Assembly: GCF_040147005.1 (NCBI RefSeq)
Contig: NZ_JAMSHO010000001.1
Location: 372,001-436,000, forward strand
From: Halomonas sp. H10-9-1
GTDB taxonomy: Bacteria > Pseudomonadota > Gammaproteobacteria > Pseudomonadales > Halomonadaceae
Direction: 5' to 3'
DNA length: 64,000 nt
Under the pieces are notes generated by a model. It ran no database searches, was not told the DNA's origin, and saw only the letters and a program-made list of their open reading frames with translations. The translations under genes were made by a program, and so were the position numbers. Below are positions 20,775 to 30,681 of the stretch, piece by piece (positions within the stretch are counted from its first letter, which is position 1; each line of letters begins with the position of its first letter).

Positions 20775-23456
20775 CTACCCTGAGACATCCAGCACCTCCA
20801 CCAGCCGCTCGCGCAGGCGCGCCTGGCGTTCGGGGTCGGTGAGGGGGTGACCGGCCTTGTCGGTGATGAAGAAGACGTCCTCCACCTTCTCGCCCAGGGT
20901 GGCGATCTTGGCCGCGGAGAGGGCGATGTCCTGCTCCATGAAGATGCGGCCGACCCGGGCCAGCAGCCCGGGGCGGTCCGGGGCGATCAGCTCCAGCAAG
21001 GTGCGCTCGTTGGCCGGGTCCTGCTCGATGACCACCTCGGTGGGCACCCTGAAGTGCCTGAGCTGGCGCGGGGTGTGGCGGGTGACGATCTGCGGGTAGT
21101 CGTCGGGGTCGTCGAGCTCTTCCACCAGGTGGGCGCGGATCTCCTCGAGGCGCTCGGGCTCGCGGATGGGGGCGTCCTGGTCATCGAGCACGATGAAGGT
21201 GTTGAGCGTCCAGTCGTTGCTGGAGGTGGCGATGCGCGCATCGTGGATGGAGAGGCCGAGCTGGTCCAGGGCCGCGGCGGTGGCGGCGAACAGGTCGTCC
21301 ACCGAGCGGGTGTGGATAAAGACCTTGGTGCCGCCTTCCGCCATGCCCTCGGCCGGGGCGCTGAGCAGGATCAACGGCAGCTGGCTGTCGGCGTGGCCGA
21401 GGATGCCCTGGGTCTGCCAGGCGATCTCGCTGGGTGCATACTGCAGGAAGTAGTCCTCACCCAGTGACTCCCACAGCCGCTGCACCTGGTCCATGTCGGC
21501 ACCCACCGCGGCGAGCAACGCGAGCGCCTCGTCGCGGGTCTCGTTGACCCAGTCGTTGCGCTCCAGCGGGTTCTCCAGGCCGCGACGCAGGGCGCGCTTG
21601 GTCTCGCCGTGCAACTGGCGCAGCAGCGAGGCACGCCAGCCGTTCCACAGGGTGGGATTGGTGGCGTTGATGTCGGCCACGGTCAGCACATAGAGGTAGT
21701 CGAGGCGGGTCTCGTCGCCCACCAGGCGGGCGAAGTCGGCGATCACGTCGGGGTCGGTGATGTCGCGCTTCTGGGCCACCATGGACATGGTCAGGTGGTG
21801 CTCCACCAGCCAGCTCACCAGGCGGGTGTCGCGGGGCGAGAGGCCGTGGCGCTCGGCGAAGCCTTCCACGTCGCGGGCACCGAGGATCGAGTGGTCGCCA
21901 CCGCGCCCCTTGCCGATATCGTGGTAGAGCCCGGCGATCCACAGCAGTTCCAGCTTGGGCAGCTGGTGGATGACGTTGGCGGCCACCGGGAAGGTCTCGC
22001 GAGCCTCGGGCTTGCGGAAGCCGTGGATAAACTTCAGCAGATGCAGGGTATGGGCGTCCACGGTGTAGATATGGAAGAGGTCGTGCTGCATCAACCCCAC
22101 GGCGCGGCCGAACTCCGGCAGGTACTTGCCCAGTACCCCGTAGCGGTTCATGCGCCGCAGCTGGCGTGCCACGTTGCCGCCGGAGCGCAGCAGTTCCATG
22201 AACAGGCTCTGGTGGCGCACGTCGTCGCGGTAGAGGTCATCGATCAGGTGGCGATGGTCGCGGATCTGGCGGATGGTGTCGGCGCGCACCCCCTCGATCC
22301 TGGGGTGCTCGGCCATCAGCAGGAAGAGCTCGAGAAGTGCCGAGGGGCGATCACGAAAGACGGTGCGCGAGCGCGCCTGGATGAAACCATCCTTGATCTC
22401 GAAGCGTTCGTTGAGGGGCTCCACCGGCAGGGCCTCGCCGGCGTGGAGGATCGCCTCGTCGAAGTGCTGCAGCAGCATGTCGTTGAGGCCGGCCAGGGCC
22501 GTTACATGGCGATAGTAGCGATTCATGAACTGCTCGACGGCGAGGCGTTCCGGGGTGTCGCGGAAGCCGAACAGTTCGGCGATGGTGCGCTGATGGTCGA
22601 AGAGCAGGCGGTCCTCGGCGCGACCGGTGAGCATGTGCAGGGCGTAGCGTACCTGCCACAGGAAGGCCTGGCCCTGGCTGAGGATGCGCAACTCGGCGTC
22701 ATTCATGAAGCCCGTGGCGACCAGGTCCTCGTAGCGTTCGCTGCCGAAGTGCCGCTTGGCCACCCAGCCGATCATCTGGATGTCGCGCAGCCCCCCGGGG
22801 GCGCTCTTGATGTTGGGCTCGAGGTGGTATTCGGAGTTGTTGTGTCGGTAGTGGCGGTTGATCTGCTCCTGCCACTTGGCCTCGAAGAAGCGGTCTGCCG
22901 GCCACACTCGCTCCGCTGACAGGCGTGCCTTCATTGCCTGGCGCAGGCGCTCGGGGCCGGCGACGGTGCGGCTCTCCAGCAGGTTGGTGATCACCGTGAC
23001 GTCGGCGCAGGACTCGCGTTCGCAGTCGGCCAGCGAGCGCACGCTGTGGCCGATCTCCAGGCCGATGTCCCACAGGAAGGTGATGAAGGCCGCCAGCGCC
23101 TCCCGGTAGGGGGCGTCGTCGTCCTGCTCGAGCAGCAGCAGCAGGTCGACGTCGGAGTGTGGGTGAAGCTCGCCGCGGCCATAGCCGCCCACGGCGAGCA
23201 GTGCCACGCCCTCGTCGGGCCAGGCGTGTTGCTCCCAGGCCACCGCCAGCAGTCGGTCGAGGCACCAGGCGCGACCGTGGACCAGGTCGCGGATATCGGC
23301 GCCGGCGCGGAAGCGCTCGTCGAGGCGCGCCTGGATCTCCCGCAGCGCCGCCTTGAAGGGGGCGATGGGCGAGCGGCTGCCGGAGAACTCCTCGCGAAAG
23401 CCGTCGACATCGAACAGCGTCTCGTCCGGCATGAAGCGGTAGTGGTGGAGCAGCAT
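20775..23456 (-). CDS. glnD: Bifunctional PII uridylyltransferase/uridylyl-removing enzyme
   Basis: The central nitrogen sensor: it uridylylates or deuridylylates PII proteins according to glutamine level. It has 893 residues with the full domain order: nucleotidyltransferase (GGYGRGELHPHSDVDLL), a helical linker, the HD hydrolase domain (GLYHDIGKGRGGDHS), and two C-terminal ACT domains (one around TKVFIHTRSVDDLFAATA, one at TLLELIAPDRPGLLARVG). It follows map by four bases and is probably coupled to it. ATG at 23456 is used; a second ATG at 23432 (MPDETLFDVDGF) is also plausible, since neither has a strong ribosome site. Confidence 0.95.
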   Translation of the reverse strand: MLLHHYRFMPDETLFDVDGFREEFSGSRSPIAPFKAALREIQARLDERFRAGADIRDLVHGRAWCLDRLLAVAWEQHAWPDEGVALLAVGGYGRGELHPHSDVDLLLLLEQDDDAPYREALAAFITFLWDIGLEIGHSVRSLADCERESCADVTVITNLLESRTVAGPERLRQAMKARLSAERVWPADRFFEAKWQEQINRHYRHNNSEYHLEPNIKSAPGGLRDIQMIGWVAKRHFGSERYEDLVATGFMNDAELRILSQGQAFLWQVRYALHMLTGRAEDRLLFDHQRTIAELFGFRDTPERLAVEQFMNRYYRHVTALAGLNDMLLQHFDEAILHAGEALPVEPLNERFEIKDGFIQARSRTVFRDRPSALLELFLLMAEHPRIEGVRADTIRQIRDHRHLIDDLYRDDVRHQSLFMELLRSGGNVARQLRRMNRYGVLGKYLPEFGRAVGLMQHDLFHIYTVDAHTLHLLKFIHGFRKPEARETFPVAANVIHQLPKLELLWIAGLYHDIGKGRGGDHSILGARDVEGFAERHGLSPRDTRLVSWLVEHHLTMSMVAQKRDITDPDVIADFARLVGDETRLDYLYVLTVADINATNPTLWNGWRASLLRQLHGETKRALRRGLENPLERNDWVNETRDEALALLAAVGADMDQVQRLWESLGEDYFLQYAPSEIAWQTQGILGHADSQLPLILLSAPAEGMAEGGTKVFIHTRSVDDLFAATAAALDQLGLSIHDARIATSSNDWTLNTFIVLDDQDAPIREPERLEEIRAHLVEELDDPDDYPQIVTRHTPRQLRHFRVPTEVVIEQDPANERTLLELIAPDRPGLLARVGRIFMEQDIALSAAKIATLGEKVEDVFFITDKAGHPLTDPERQARLRERLVEVLDVSG

Positions 23457-23460
23457 TGGC

Positions 23461-24252
23461 TCAGTGCTCGAGGAAGGAGAGGTCTTCGTCGCTGCGTGCG
23501 GTCAGCACCTCGATGCCCGTCTCGGTGACCAGCAGGGTGTGCTCCCACTGGGCGGAGAGGCTGCGGTCGCGGGTCACCGCGGTCCAGCCGTCGCGCAGCA
23601 CCTTGGTGCGGTAGCCGCCCACGTTGATCATCGGTTCGACGGTCAGGCACATGCCGGCGGCCAGCTCGATGTCGGCCTCCGGCGCGTAGCCGTCGTAGTG
23701 CAGCACCTGGGGGTCCTCGTGGAAGTTGGCGCCGATGCCGTGGCCGCAGAAGTCGCGCACCACCGAGTAGCCGCTGGCCTCGGCGTGCTGCTGGATGGCG
23801 CGGGCAAGCTCGGAGAGGCGCACGCCCGGGCGCATCAGCGCCATGCTCTTGTAGAGGCACTCCTGGGTGATCCGGCACAGGCGTTCACCCTGGATGGTCT
23901 CGCCGATCACGAACATCACGCTGGAATCGCCATGGTAGCCGTCGGCGGTCTTCACGGTGATGTCCAGGTTCATGATGTCGCCGTTCTTCAGCTTCTTGGC
24001 GTCATCGGGAATGCCGTGGCACACCACATGGTTGATCGAGGTGCACACCGACTTGGGAAAGCCATGGTAGTCGAGCGGGGCGGGGGTGGAGCCCAGCTCG
24101 TCGACGATGAAGTCATGGCACCGCCGGTCGATCTCGCCGGTGGAGATGCCGGCCTTGATGTAGGGGGCGATCATCTCGATCACGCGGGCGGCCTGACGGC
24201 CCGCCTCGCGCATCTTCTCGATCTCGTCGGGCGTCTTGATGGGTACGTTCAT
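23461..24252 (-). CDS. map: Methionine aminopeptidase, type I
   Basis: Removes the initiator methionine from nascent proteins. It has 263 residues, the usual type Ia length. Metal ligands fall in the expected places: the two aspartates in LDITVKTADGYHGDSSVMF, the histidine in GHGIGANFHEDPQV, and glutamates in LTVEPM and in the late TETGIEVLT. The substrate-binding stretch HGIPDDAKKL is present. It is divergent from rpsB across a 317-base gap and continues into glnD, the standard map-glnD arrangement. Confidence 0.96.
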   Translation of the reverse strand: MNVPIKTPDEIEKMREAGRQAARVIEMIAPYIKAGISTGEIDRRCHDFIVDELGSTPAPLDYHGFPKSVCTSINHVVCHGIPDDAKKLKNGDIMNLDITVKTADGYHGDSSVMFVIGETIQGERLCRITQECLYKSMALMRPGVRLSELARAIQQHAEASGYSVVRDFCGHGIGANFHEDPQVLHYDGYAPEADIELAAGMCLTVEPMINVGGYRTKVLRDGWTAVTRDRSLSAQWEHTLLVTETGIEVLTARSDEDLSFLEH

Positions 24253-24312
24253 GAGGTCTCGGATTCGGGGGTGGGGTGTCCGCGCCTATTCCGCGGCAGG
24301 CGCGTGGACGAC

Positions 24313-24341
24313 TTCATCTCGGCACCATTCCATGGTATAAA
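24313..24341 (+). promoter_or_regulatory. Candidate rpsB promoter with GC-rich discriminator
   Basis: TTCATC (24313-24318), 17-base spacer, TATAAA (24336-24341), then gctgcgcgcc, a discriminator typical of stringently controlled ribosomal promoters. It leaves a leader of about 220 bases before rpsB. The 24253-24569 gap has no gene; the leader may hold the S2 autoregulatory site known for gammaproteobacterial rpsB-tsf, but I could not fold it. Confidence 0.5.
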
Positions 24342-24569
24342 GCTGCGCGCCTTCCTGCAATCGCCGAGCCTGTCGGCGGCGTCGCTTGCGACCCCCGGGT
24401 CGCGAAGTCGGGCCGGGAGTCCACGATAGCGAGGGCGTCAATCAACATAACGCCTTGAAAACACACATGCACCGGCACATGGTCCCGGGTGCTGTCGCGC
24501 CTCTCACGAGCGCGGCGGTCGGATCCATGGGGTGCATGGAGGCCTAACCCGATATTTCAGGAGTCATCC

Positions 24570-25319
24570 ATGGCACACGTCAACATGCGTGACCTGCTCA
24601 AGGCAGGTGCTCACTTCGGTCACCAGACCAAGTACTGGAACCCGAAGATGAGCAAGTTCATCTTCGGCGCCCGCAACAAGATCCACATCATCAACCTCGA
24701 GCACACCCTGCCGGCCCTCAATGAGGCGATCGACGTGGTCGAGAAGATGGCGGCGGCCAACAACAAGATCCTGTTCGTCGGCACCAAGCGCAGCGCGAGC
24801 AAGATCATCAAGGAAGAGGCCAACCGCGTCGGCCAGCCGTTCGTCAACCACCGCTGGCTCGGCGGTATGCTGACCAACTACAAGACCATCCGCGTTTCCA
24901 TCAAGCGCCTGCGCGACCTCGAGACCATGCACGAGGACGGCACCTTCGAGAAGCTGACCAAGAAGGAAGTGCTGATGGCGACCCGCGAGCAGGAAAAGCT
25001 CGAGCGCTCCGTGGGTGGTATCAAGGAGATGGGTGGCCTGCCCGACGCCCTGTTCGTGATCGATGTCGATCATGAGCGCATCGCCATCAACGAGGCGAAC
25101 AAGCTGGGCATTCCGGTTATCGGTGTGGTGGATACCAACTCCGATCCGGACGGTGTCGACTACGTGATCCCCGGCAACGATGACTCCATCCGCGCCATCC
25201 AGATCTACGTCAAGGCCATCGCCGATGCCTGCGCGCGTGCCAAGGAAGGTCGTCCCGACGAGTTCGTCGAGGTGACCGAAGAGCCCGCCGCCCAGGAAAG
25301 CGACAGCGCCGCCGAGTGA
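24570..25319 (+). CDS. rpsB: 30S ribosomal protein S2
   Basis: A 249-residue small-subunit protein needed late in 30S assembly. It begins [20 protein letters not shown] and shows the S2 signatures [26 protein letters not shown] and [13 protein letters not shown]. The ATG at 24570 follows caggag; the longer upstream frame is not homologous. It is followed by tsf, the universal rpsB-tsf pair, with a strong hairpin between them. Confidence 0.98.
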   Translation: MAHVNMRDLLKAGAHFGHQTKYWNPKMSKFIFGARNKIHIINLEHTLPALNEAIDVVEKMAAANNKILFVGTKRSASKIIKEEANRVGQPFVNHRWLGGMLTNYKTIRVSIKRLRDLETMHEDGTFEKLTKKEVLMATREQEKLERSVGGIKEMGGLPDALFVIDVDHERIAINEANKLGIPVIGVVDTNSDPDGVDYVIPGNDDSIRAIQIYVKAIADACARAKEGRPDEFVEVTEEPAAQESDSAAE

Positions 25320-25388
25320 TCGTGGCCCGTCTGATCGGCGGCTGTGCACGGCCTGTCATGCCGCTGCCATCAATGCCGGTTAGACGAG

Positions 25389-25413
25389 AAGGGGGCCGCG
25401 GCCCCCTTTCTTC
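25389..25413 (+). terminator. Hairpin between rpsB and tsf (terminator or attenuator)
   Basis: aagggggc (25389-25396) pairs with gccccctt (25401-25408) across cgcg, followed by tcttct. It probably reduces read-through and sets the ratio of S2 to EF-Ts transcripts. Confidence 0.75.
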
Positions 25414-25481
25414 TCCGAATTTTCCGGACTCTCTCCCATGAGGGGCCGGCCCACTTCCCGAGATATTCAGAGGTGACACCC

Positions 25482-26351
25482 ATGGCAGCTATCAGCGCCT
25501 CCCAGGTCAAGGAACTGCGCGAGCGTACCGGGCTCGGCATGATGGAGTGCAAGAAGGCCCTCACCGAGACCGGTGGTGACATTGAGCAGGCCATCGAGAA
25601 CCTGCGCAAGAACTCCGGCCTCAAGGCCGCCAAGAAGGCCGGTCGTACCGCCGCCGAAGGCGTCGTGGTGGCCCGCGTGGCCGATGACGGCAGCTACGGC
25701 GTGATGGTCGAGATCAACTCCGAGACCGACTTCGTTGCCCGTGACGAGAACTTCACGGCCTTCGCCGAGAAGGTCGCCGAGGCCTTCTTCGCGGCCAAGA
25801 GCGAGGATGTCGCCGCCGTCATGGCCGGCGATCTGGAAACCGCCCGCGAGCAGCTGGTGCAGAAGATCGGCGAGAATATCGGCGTGCGTCGCAGCGTGGT
25901 GGTCGAGGCCGGCGCCGGCAACCTGGTTGGTGCCTACGTCCACGGTGGCCGCATCGGCGTGCTGACCGAGCTCACGGGTGGCAATGCCGAGGTGGCCAAG
26001 GATGTCGCCATGCACGTCGCCGCCATCAATCCGGCCGTGGCGCGTCCCGAGGACATGCCGCAGGCGCAGCTGGACACCGAGAAGGCGATCATCCTGGCCC
26101 AGCCCGACATGGCCGGCAAGCCCGAGCAGATCGCCGAGAAGATGGTCCAGGGCCGCCTCAAGAAGTACCTGGCCGAGAACAGCCTGACCGAGCAGCCCTT
26201 CGTCAAGAACCCGGACCAGTCCGTGGCCGAGTTCGTCAAGGCGGCCGGTGGCGAGGTGGTCGGCTTCACGCGCTTCGAAGTGGGCGAGGGCATCGAGAAG
26301 GAAGAGGTCGACTTCGCCAAGGAAGTGATGGAACAGGCCAAGCGCAGCTGA
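25482..26351 (+). CDS. tsf: Translation elongation factor Ts
   Basis: The guanine-nucleotide exchange factor for EF-Tu. It has 289 residues. The N-terminal UBA-like domain reads [20 protein letters not shown], and the hallmark [12 protein letters not shown] loop that contacts EF-Tu is intact, followed by the core repeat and the coiled-coil region. ATG at 25482 follows agaggtgacacc. It is downstream of rpsB and upstream of pyrH, the classical order. Confidence 0.97.
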   Translation: MAAISASQVKELRERTGLGMMECKKALTETGGDIEQAIENLRKNSGLKAAKKAGRTAAEGVVVARVADDGSYGVMVEINSETDFVARDENFTAFAEKVAEAFFAAKSEDVAAVMAGDLETAREQLVQKIGENIGVRRSVVVEAGAGNLVGAYVHGGRIGVLTELTGGNAEVAKDVAMHVAAINPAVARPEDMPQAQLDTEKAIILAQPDMAGKPEQIAEKMVQGRLKKYLAENSLTEQPFVKNPDQSVAEFVKAAGGEVVGFTRFEVGEGIEKEEVDFAKEVMEQAKRS

Positions 26352-26375
26352 GGCTTCACGTTCCGCTAGAATGAT

Positions 26376-26397
26376 GGCGTGCGCGCGAGCGCACGCC
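26376..26397 (+). terminator. Hairpin between tsf and pyrH
   Basis: ggcgtgcgc (26376-26384) pairs with gcgcacgcc (26389-26397) across gcga. Only ttc follows, so it may be a partial terminator or processing site. Confidence 0.5.
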
Positions 26398-26464
26398 TTC
26401 GCGTATCCGGCCGGTCGATCCGGTCGCCCCGTCATGCCACCGTTGATGCCCAGGAGATGATGCG

Positions 26465-27226
26465 ATGTCCACACCCGACTACGTCGAAGCGCCCGCCAAG
26501 CCACGCACTCAGAAGTCGAAGTACAAGCGGATCCTGCTCAAGCTCTCCGGCGAGGCGCTGACCGGCGATGCCGAGTTCGGCATCGACCCCAAGGTACTCG
26601 ACCGCATGGCCCTGGAGATCGGGCAGCTGGTCGGCATCGGCGTCCAGGTGGGCATCGTCGTCGGCGGCGGCAACCTGTTCCGCGGCGCCGCTCTGCACGA
26701 GGCCGGCATGGAGCGGGTCACCGGTGATCACATGGGCATGCTGGCCACGGTGATGAACGCCCTGGCCATGCGCGACGCCCTGGAGCGCTCCAATATCCGC
26801 TCGCGGGTGATGTCGGCGATTCCCATGAGTGGCGTGGTGGAGCACTATGATCGGCGGACCGCCATCCGCTACCTGACCTCCGGTGATGTGGTGCTGTTCT
26901 CCGCCGGCACCGGCAATCCCTTCTTTACCACCGATTCCGCGGCCTGTCTGCGTGGCATCGAGATCGATGCCGACGTGGTCGTCAAGGCCACCAAGGTGGA
27001 CGGGGTCTACGACAAGGATCCGGTCAAGTATCCGGAAGCGGTCAAGTATGACCGGCTCAGCTACGACGACGCGCTGGCCCAGAAGCTCGGCGTCATGGAT
27101 TTGACCGCCATCTGTCTGGTGCGGGACCATGACATGCCGGTACGCGTCTTCAACATGAACAAGCCCGGCGCCCTGCTCAACCTGGTGGTGGGCGGCGAGG
27201 AAGGCACGCTGATAGACAGAGGCTGA
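26465..27226 (+). CDS. pyrH: UMP kinase
   Basis: Phosphorylates UMP to UDP with ATP in pyrimidine nucleotide synthesis; the bacterial enzyme is an amino-acid-kinase-fold hexamer. It has 253 residues. Motifs are [15 protein letters not shown], the glycine loop [12 protein letters not shown], and the UMP/ATP stretch [16 protein letters not shown], followed by [17 protein letters not shown]. Slightly long at the N-terminus ([16 protein letters not shown]) compared with E. coli (241). It is followed four bases later by frr. Confidence 0.96.
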   Translation: MSTPDYVEAPAKPRTQKSKYKRILLKLSGEALTGDAEFGIDPKVLDRMALEIGQLVGIGVQVGIVVGGGNLFRGAALHEAGMERVTGDHMGMLATVMNALAMRDALERSNIRSRVMSAIPMSGVVEHYDRRTAIRYLTSGDVVLFSAGTGNPFFTTDSAACLRGIEIDADVVVKATKVDGVYDKDPVKYPEAVKYDRLSYDDALAQKLGVMDLTAICLVRDHDMPVRVFNMNKPGALLNLVVGGEEGTLIDRG

Positions 27227-27230
27227 TATC

Positions 27231-27788
27231 GTGATCAATGACATCAAGAAGGACGCAGAGAGCCGTATGAAGAAGAGCGTCGAGGCGCTCCACGGCAACC
27301 TGAACAAGATTCGTACCGGGCGTGCCCACTCCAGCATCCTGGATGCGGTGACCGTCGAGTACTACGGCAGCCAGGTCCCGCTGAACCAGGTGGCCAACAT
27401 CAATACCGAGGATGCCCGTACCCTCTCGGTGGTGCCCTGGGAGCAGAACATGGTGCCCAAGGTCGAGAAGGCGATCATGACCTCGGACCTGGGCCTGAAC
27501 CCCTCGACCGCCGGCAACAACATCCGCGTGCCGCTGCCGATGCTGACCGAGGAGACCCGTAAGGGCTATATCAAGCAGGCGCGTCACGAGGCCGAGAGCT
27601 CCCGGGTCGCGGTGCGCAACGTGCGTCGCGATGCCAACGGCGATATCAAGGCCCTGCTCAAGGAGAAGGAGATCAGCGAGGACGAGCAGCGCCAGGCCGA
27701 GGAGGCGATCCAGAAGCTGACCGACAAGTACATCGCCGAGATCGACAAGACTCTGGAGTCCAAGGAACACGATCTGATGCAGGTCTGA
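27231..27788 (+). CDS. frr: Ribosome recycling factor
   Basis: With EF-G, splits post-termination ribosomes. It has 185 residues, exactly the family length. Seen are the three-helix bundle sequence [19 protein letters not shown], the conserved [12 protein letters not shown], and the C-terminal [20 protein letters not shown]. It begins with GTG. It lies four bases after pyrH and 59 before uppS. Confidence 0.96.
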   Translation: MINDIKKDAESRMKKSVEALHGNLNKIRTGRAHSSILDAVTVEYYGSQVPLNQVANINTEDARTLSVVPWEQNMVPKVEKAIMTSDLGLNPSTAGNNIRVPLPMLTEETRKGYIKQARHEAESSRVAVRNVRRDANGDIKALLKEKEISEDEQRQAEEAIQKLTDKYIAEIDKTLESKEHDLMQV

Positions 27789-27847
27789 GGACTTTCGCCC
27801 GGCCCGCTCGCGGCCGGGCGGCAGCGACACACCCGAAGCGAGACCCC

Positions 27848-28636
27848 ATGACGTCAACGCATCCCCCCGACGCCGGCTCCGATGCCGGCGCTTCTGCCGC
27901 CACCGAGGCCGGTCTGCCGCGCCACGTGGCGATCATCATGGATGGCAACAACCGCTGGGCCAAGGCCCGCGGCCTCTCCGGCGTGCGTGGCCATCACGCC
28001 GGCGTCGAGGCGGTGCGTGCCACCATCCGCCGCGCCGCCGAGCGCGGCGTCGAGGTCCTGACCCTATTCGCCTTCTCCAGCGAGAACTGGAAGCGGCCCA
28101 GGGCCGAGGTGAGTGCGCTGATGGAGCTATTCCTGCTGGCGCTCAAGCGCGAGGTGAACAAGCTCCACGCCAACGGCATTCGCCTCTCCGTGATCGGCGA
28201 TCGCAGCGGCTTCTCCGCGGCGATCCAGGCACATATCGCCCGGGCCGAGGCGAAGACGCGTGACAACACCCGCCTGCACCTGGTGATCGCCGCCAACTAC
28301 GGCGGGCAGTGGGATCTGGCCCGCGCGGCGCGGCGCCTGGGCGAGCGGGTCGCCGCAGGCGAGCTGGCGCCGGCCGATATCGACGAGCGCGCCTTCGCCG
28401 GCCAGCTGAGCCTGGCCGGCGTGGCGCCGGTGGACCTGTGCGTCCGCACCAGCGGCGAGCAGCGTATCTCCAACTTCGTGCTCTGGGAGCTGGCCTACGC
28501 CGAGCTCCACTTCACCCAGTGCCTGTGGCCCGACTTCGATGCCGATGCCTTCGATGCGGCGCTGGAGGACTTCCGGCGTCGCAAGCGGCGCTTCGGCATG
28601 ACCGATGACCAAATCGACGAGGCCCAGGGTGCTTAG
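27848..28636 (+). CDS. uppS: Isoprenyl transferase (undecaprenyl diphosphate synthase)
   Basis: A cis-prenyltransferase that makes the C55 lipid carrier for peptidoglycan and O-antigen by adding isopentenyl units to farnesyl diphosphate. It has 262 residues. The catalytic loop IIMDGNNRWAKARG has D32; other family motifs are FAFSSENWKRP and the C-terminal RTSGEQRISNFVLWELAYAE. A Gly/Ala-rich N-terminal tail of about 22 residues is extra. The next gene, cdsA, overlaps its last codons. Confidence 0.95.
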   Translation: MTSTHPPDAGSDAGASAATEAGLPRHVAIIMDGNNRWAKARGLSGVRGHHAGVEAVRATIRRAAERGVEVLTLFAFSSENWKRPRAEVSALMELFLLALKREVNKLHANGIRLSVIGDRSGFSAAIQAHIARAEAKTRDNTRLHLVIAANYGGQWDLARAARRLGERVAAGELAPADIDERAFAGQLSLAGVAPVDLCVRTSGEQRISNFVLWELAYAELHFTQCLWPDFDADAFDAALEDFRRRKRRFGMTDDQIDEAQGA

Positions 28637-29429
28637 ACAGCGCATTATCACCGCGGCTTGGCTGGCACCGCTGATGCTGGCCGGCCTGTTCGGCCTCAAC
28701 GGCGGCGCCTTCGCGCTCTTCACCGCGGCCATCGTGCTGCTGGGTGGCTGGGAGTGGACCAACCTGGCCGGCATCGAGGGGCGCGGTCGGCGCCTGGCGC
28801 TGGTCGCAGGCCTCGGCCTGGCCATGGCACTGCTGTGGGTCGGCGGCGGCATTCAGGCCGCCTGGCCGCTATGGCTGGGCCTGGTCGGCTGGGGGCTCAA
28901 CCTCTTCTGGGTCACCCATTACCCCGCGCGCACGGCGCAGTGGTCGTCACCCGCCCGGCGCCTGGCCATGGGCCTGTGGGTGTTGTTGCCCGCCTGGGTG
29001 GGGCTCAATGTCCTGCGCGAGACCGGCGGCATCTGGCTGCTCTTCGTGCTGCTGCTGGTGTGGAGCGCCGACATCGGTGCCTACTTCGCCGGCCGCGCCT
29101 TCGGGCGGCAGAAGCTGGCGCCGCGGGTGAGTCCCGGCAAGAGTTGGGAGGGCGTGCTCGGCGGCATGGCGGCCACGCTGGCCCTGGCCCTGGTGTTCGC
29201 CATCGGCCAGGGGCTGGCGGCGGTCGACGCCGCCTTGCTGGTGCTGACCACCCTGGCGGTGACCCTGGTCTCGGTGCTCGGCGACCTGCTCGAGAGCATG
29301 CTCAAGCGCCACCGGGGCATCAAGGATTCCAGCAACCTGCTGCCGGGCCATGGCGGGGTACTCGACCGCATCGATAGCCTGACCGCGGCGCTGCCGCTGT
29401 TCGCCCTGCTCGCGCCGGGGGTGGTCTAG
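28629..29429 (+). CDS. cdsA: Phosphatidate cytidylyltransferase
   Basis: Makes CDP-diacylglycerol from phosphatidate and CTP, the branch point of phospholipid synthesis. This inner-membrane protein has about eight hydrophobic segments and carries the CdsA signature near the C-terminus ([20 protein letters not shown] and then GVLDR). The GTG start at 28629 gives [14 protein letters not shown], matching CdsA N-termini, and has a gagg site seven bases upstream. An ATG at 28605 would add eight residues. It overlaps uppS by eight bases and ends one base before dxr. Confidence 0.92.
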   Translation: MLRQRIITAAWLAPLMLAGLFGLNGGAFALFTAAIVLLGGWEWTNLAGIEGRGRRLALVAGLGLAMALLWVGGGIQAAWPLWLGLVGWGLNLFWVTHYPARTAQWSSPARRLAMGLWVLLPAWVGLNVLRETGGIWLLFVLLLVWSADIGAYFAGRAFGRQKLAPRVSPGKSWEGVLGGMAATLALALVFAIGQGLAAVDAALLVLTTLAVTLVSVLGDLLESMLKRHRGIKDSSNLLPGHGGVLDRIDSLTAALPLFALLAPGVV

Positions 29430-29430
29430 C

Positions 29431-30630
29431 ATGGCGAGCGATACGGCTGCGCGACGCCTGGGGGTCACCGTGCTGGGTGCCACCGGCTCCATCGGCACCA
29501 GTACCCTGGATGTGATCGCGCGCCACCCCGAGCGCTACCGTGTCCATGCCCTTACCGCCCACCGCTCTCGCGAACCCTTGCTGGCGCTGTGCCGACGCCA
29601 CCGCCCGGCGCTGGCGGTGCTCGAGCATGAGGCCGATGCCGCCTGGTTGCGCGAGCGCCTGGTCGAGGCCGGCATCGCCACCGAGGTGTACAGCGGGAGC
29701 GAGGCGCTGATGGAGGTGGCCGAGGCCGCCGAGGCCGAGGTGGTCATGTCGGCCATCGTCGGGGCCGCCGGCCTGCTGCCGACGCTCGCGGCGGTGCGAG
29801 CCGGCAAGCGGGTTCTGCTGGCCAACAAGGAGGCCCTGGTGATGTCCGGGGCCCTGTTCATGGAGGCCGTGACGCGCCACGGTGCGACCCTGCTGCCGAT
29901 CGACTCCGAACATAACGCCATCTACCAGTGTCTACCCGTGGAGCATCGCGGCGGGCTCTCGCGCCATGGGGTGACCCAACTGCTGCTGACTGCCTCCGGC
30001 GGCCCCTTCCGAGGCTGGTCGGCCGAGGCGCTGGCCGGTGTCACGCCAGCCCAGGCCTGCGCCCACCCCAACTGGAGCATGGGGCAGAAGATCTCGGTGG
30101 ACAGCGCCACCCTGATGAACAAGGGGCTCGAGCTGATCGAGGCGTGCTGGCTGTTCGATGCCCGTCCCGACCAGGTTCAGGTGGTGGTGCACCCGCAGAG
30201 CGTGATCCACTCCATGGCCGCCTACAGCGACGGCTCGGTGATCGCCCAGCTCGGCAATCCCGACATGCGCACGCCGATCGCCTATGGGCTGGCCTGGCCC
30301 GAGCGCATCGATGCTGGCGTCCAGTCGTTGGACCTGTTCTCGGTGGCGCGCCTGGACTTCGAGCCGCCCGACGAGGTCGCCTTTCCCTGCCTGGGCCTGG
30401 CGCGGGACGCCATGGCGGCCGGCGGCACGGCGCCGGCGGTACTCAACGCCGCCAACGAGGTGGCGGTGGCGGCGTTCCTGGCTGGGCGGCTGCCCTTTAC
30501 CGGTATCGCCGAGCTGGTGGCGCGGGTGCGTGATGCCGAGCCGGTACGGCCGGCCGCTGAGATCGAAGCGGTCCTCGAGGCCGATGCCCTGGCGCGGCGC
30601 AGCGCCGAGATCTTTCTGGCACGCCTGTGA
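29431..30630 (+). CDS. dxr: 1-deoxy-D-xylulose 5-phosphate reductoisomerase
   Basis: Converts DXP to 2-C-methyl-D-erythritol 4-phosphate with NADPH, the committed step of the MEP isoprenoid pathway (also called ispC). It has 399 residues. The NADPH site is [12 protein letters not shown] (16-27), active-site residues fall in [11 protein letters not shown] and TASGGPFRG, and the conserved helix [18 protein letters not shown] is intact. It sits between cdsA and rseP, as in other gammaproteobacteria, providing precursors for the adjacent uppS reaction. Confidence 0.96.
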   Translation: MASDTAARRLGVTVLGATGSIGTSTLDVIARHPERYRVHALTAHRSREPLLALCRRHRPALAVLEHEADAAWLRERLVEAGIATEVYSGSEALMEVAEAAEAEVVMSAIVGAAGLLPTLAAVRAGKRVLLANKEALVMSGALFMEAVTRHGATLLPIDSEHNAIYQCLPVEHRGGLSRHGVTQLLLTASGGPFRGWSAEALAGVTPAQACAHPNWSMGQKISVDSATLMNKGLELIEACWLFDARPDQVQVVVHPQSVIHSMAAYSDGSVIAQLGNPDMRTPIAYGLAWPERIDAGVQSLDLFSVARLDFEPPDEVAFPCLGLARDAMAAGGTAPAVLNAANEVAVAAFLAGRLPFTGIAELVARVRDAEPVRPAAEIEAVLEADALARRSAEIFLARL

Positions 30631-30681
30631 GGCGAGGCCGCTTGTTCACGAGGTTAACCATGCTGTCAGGAGGAGAGTGAC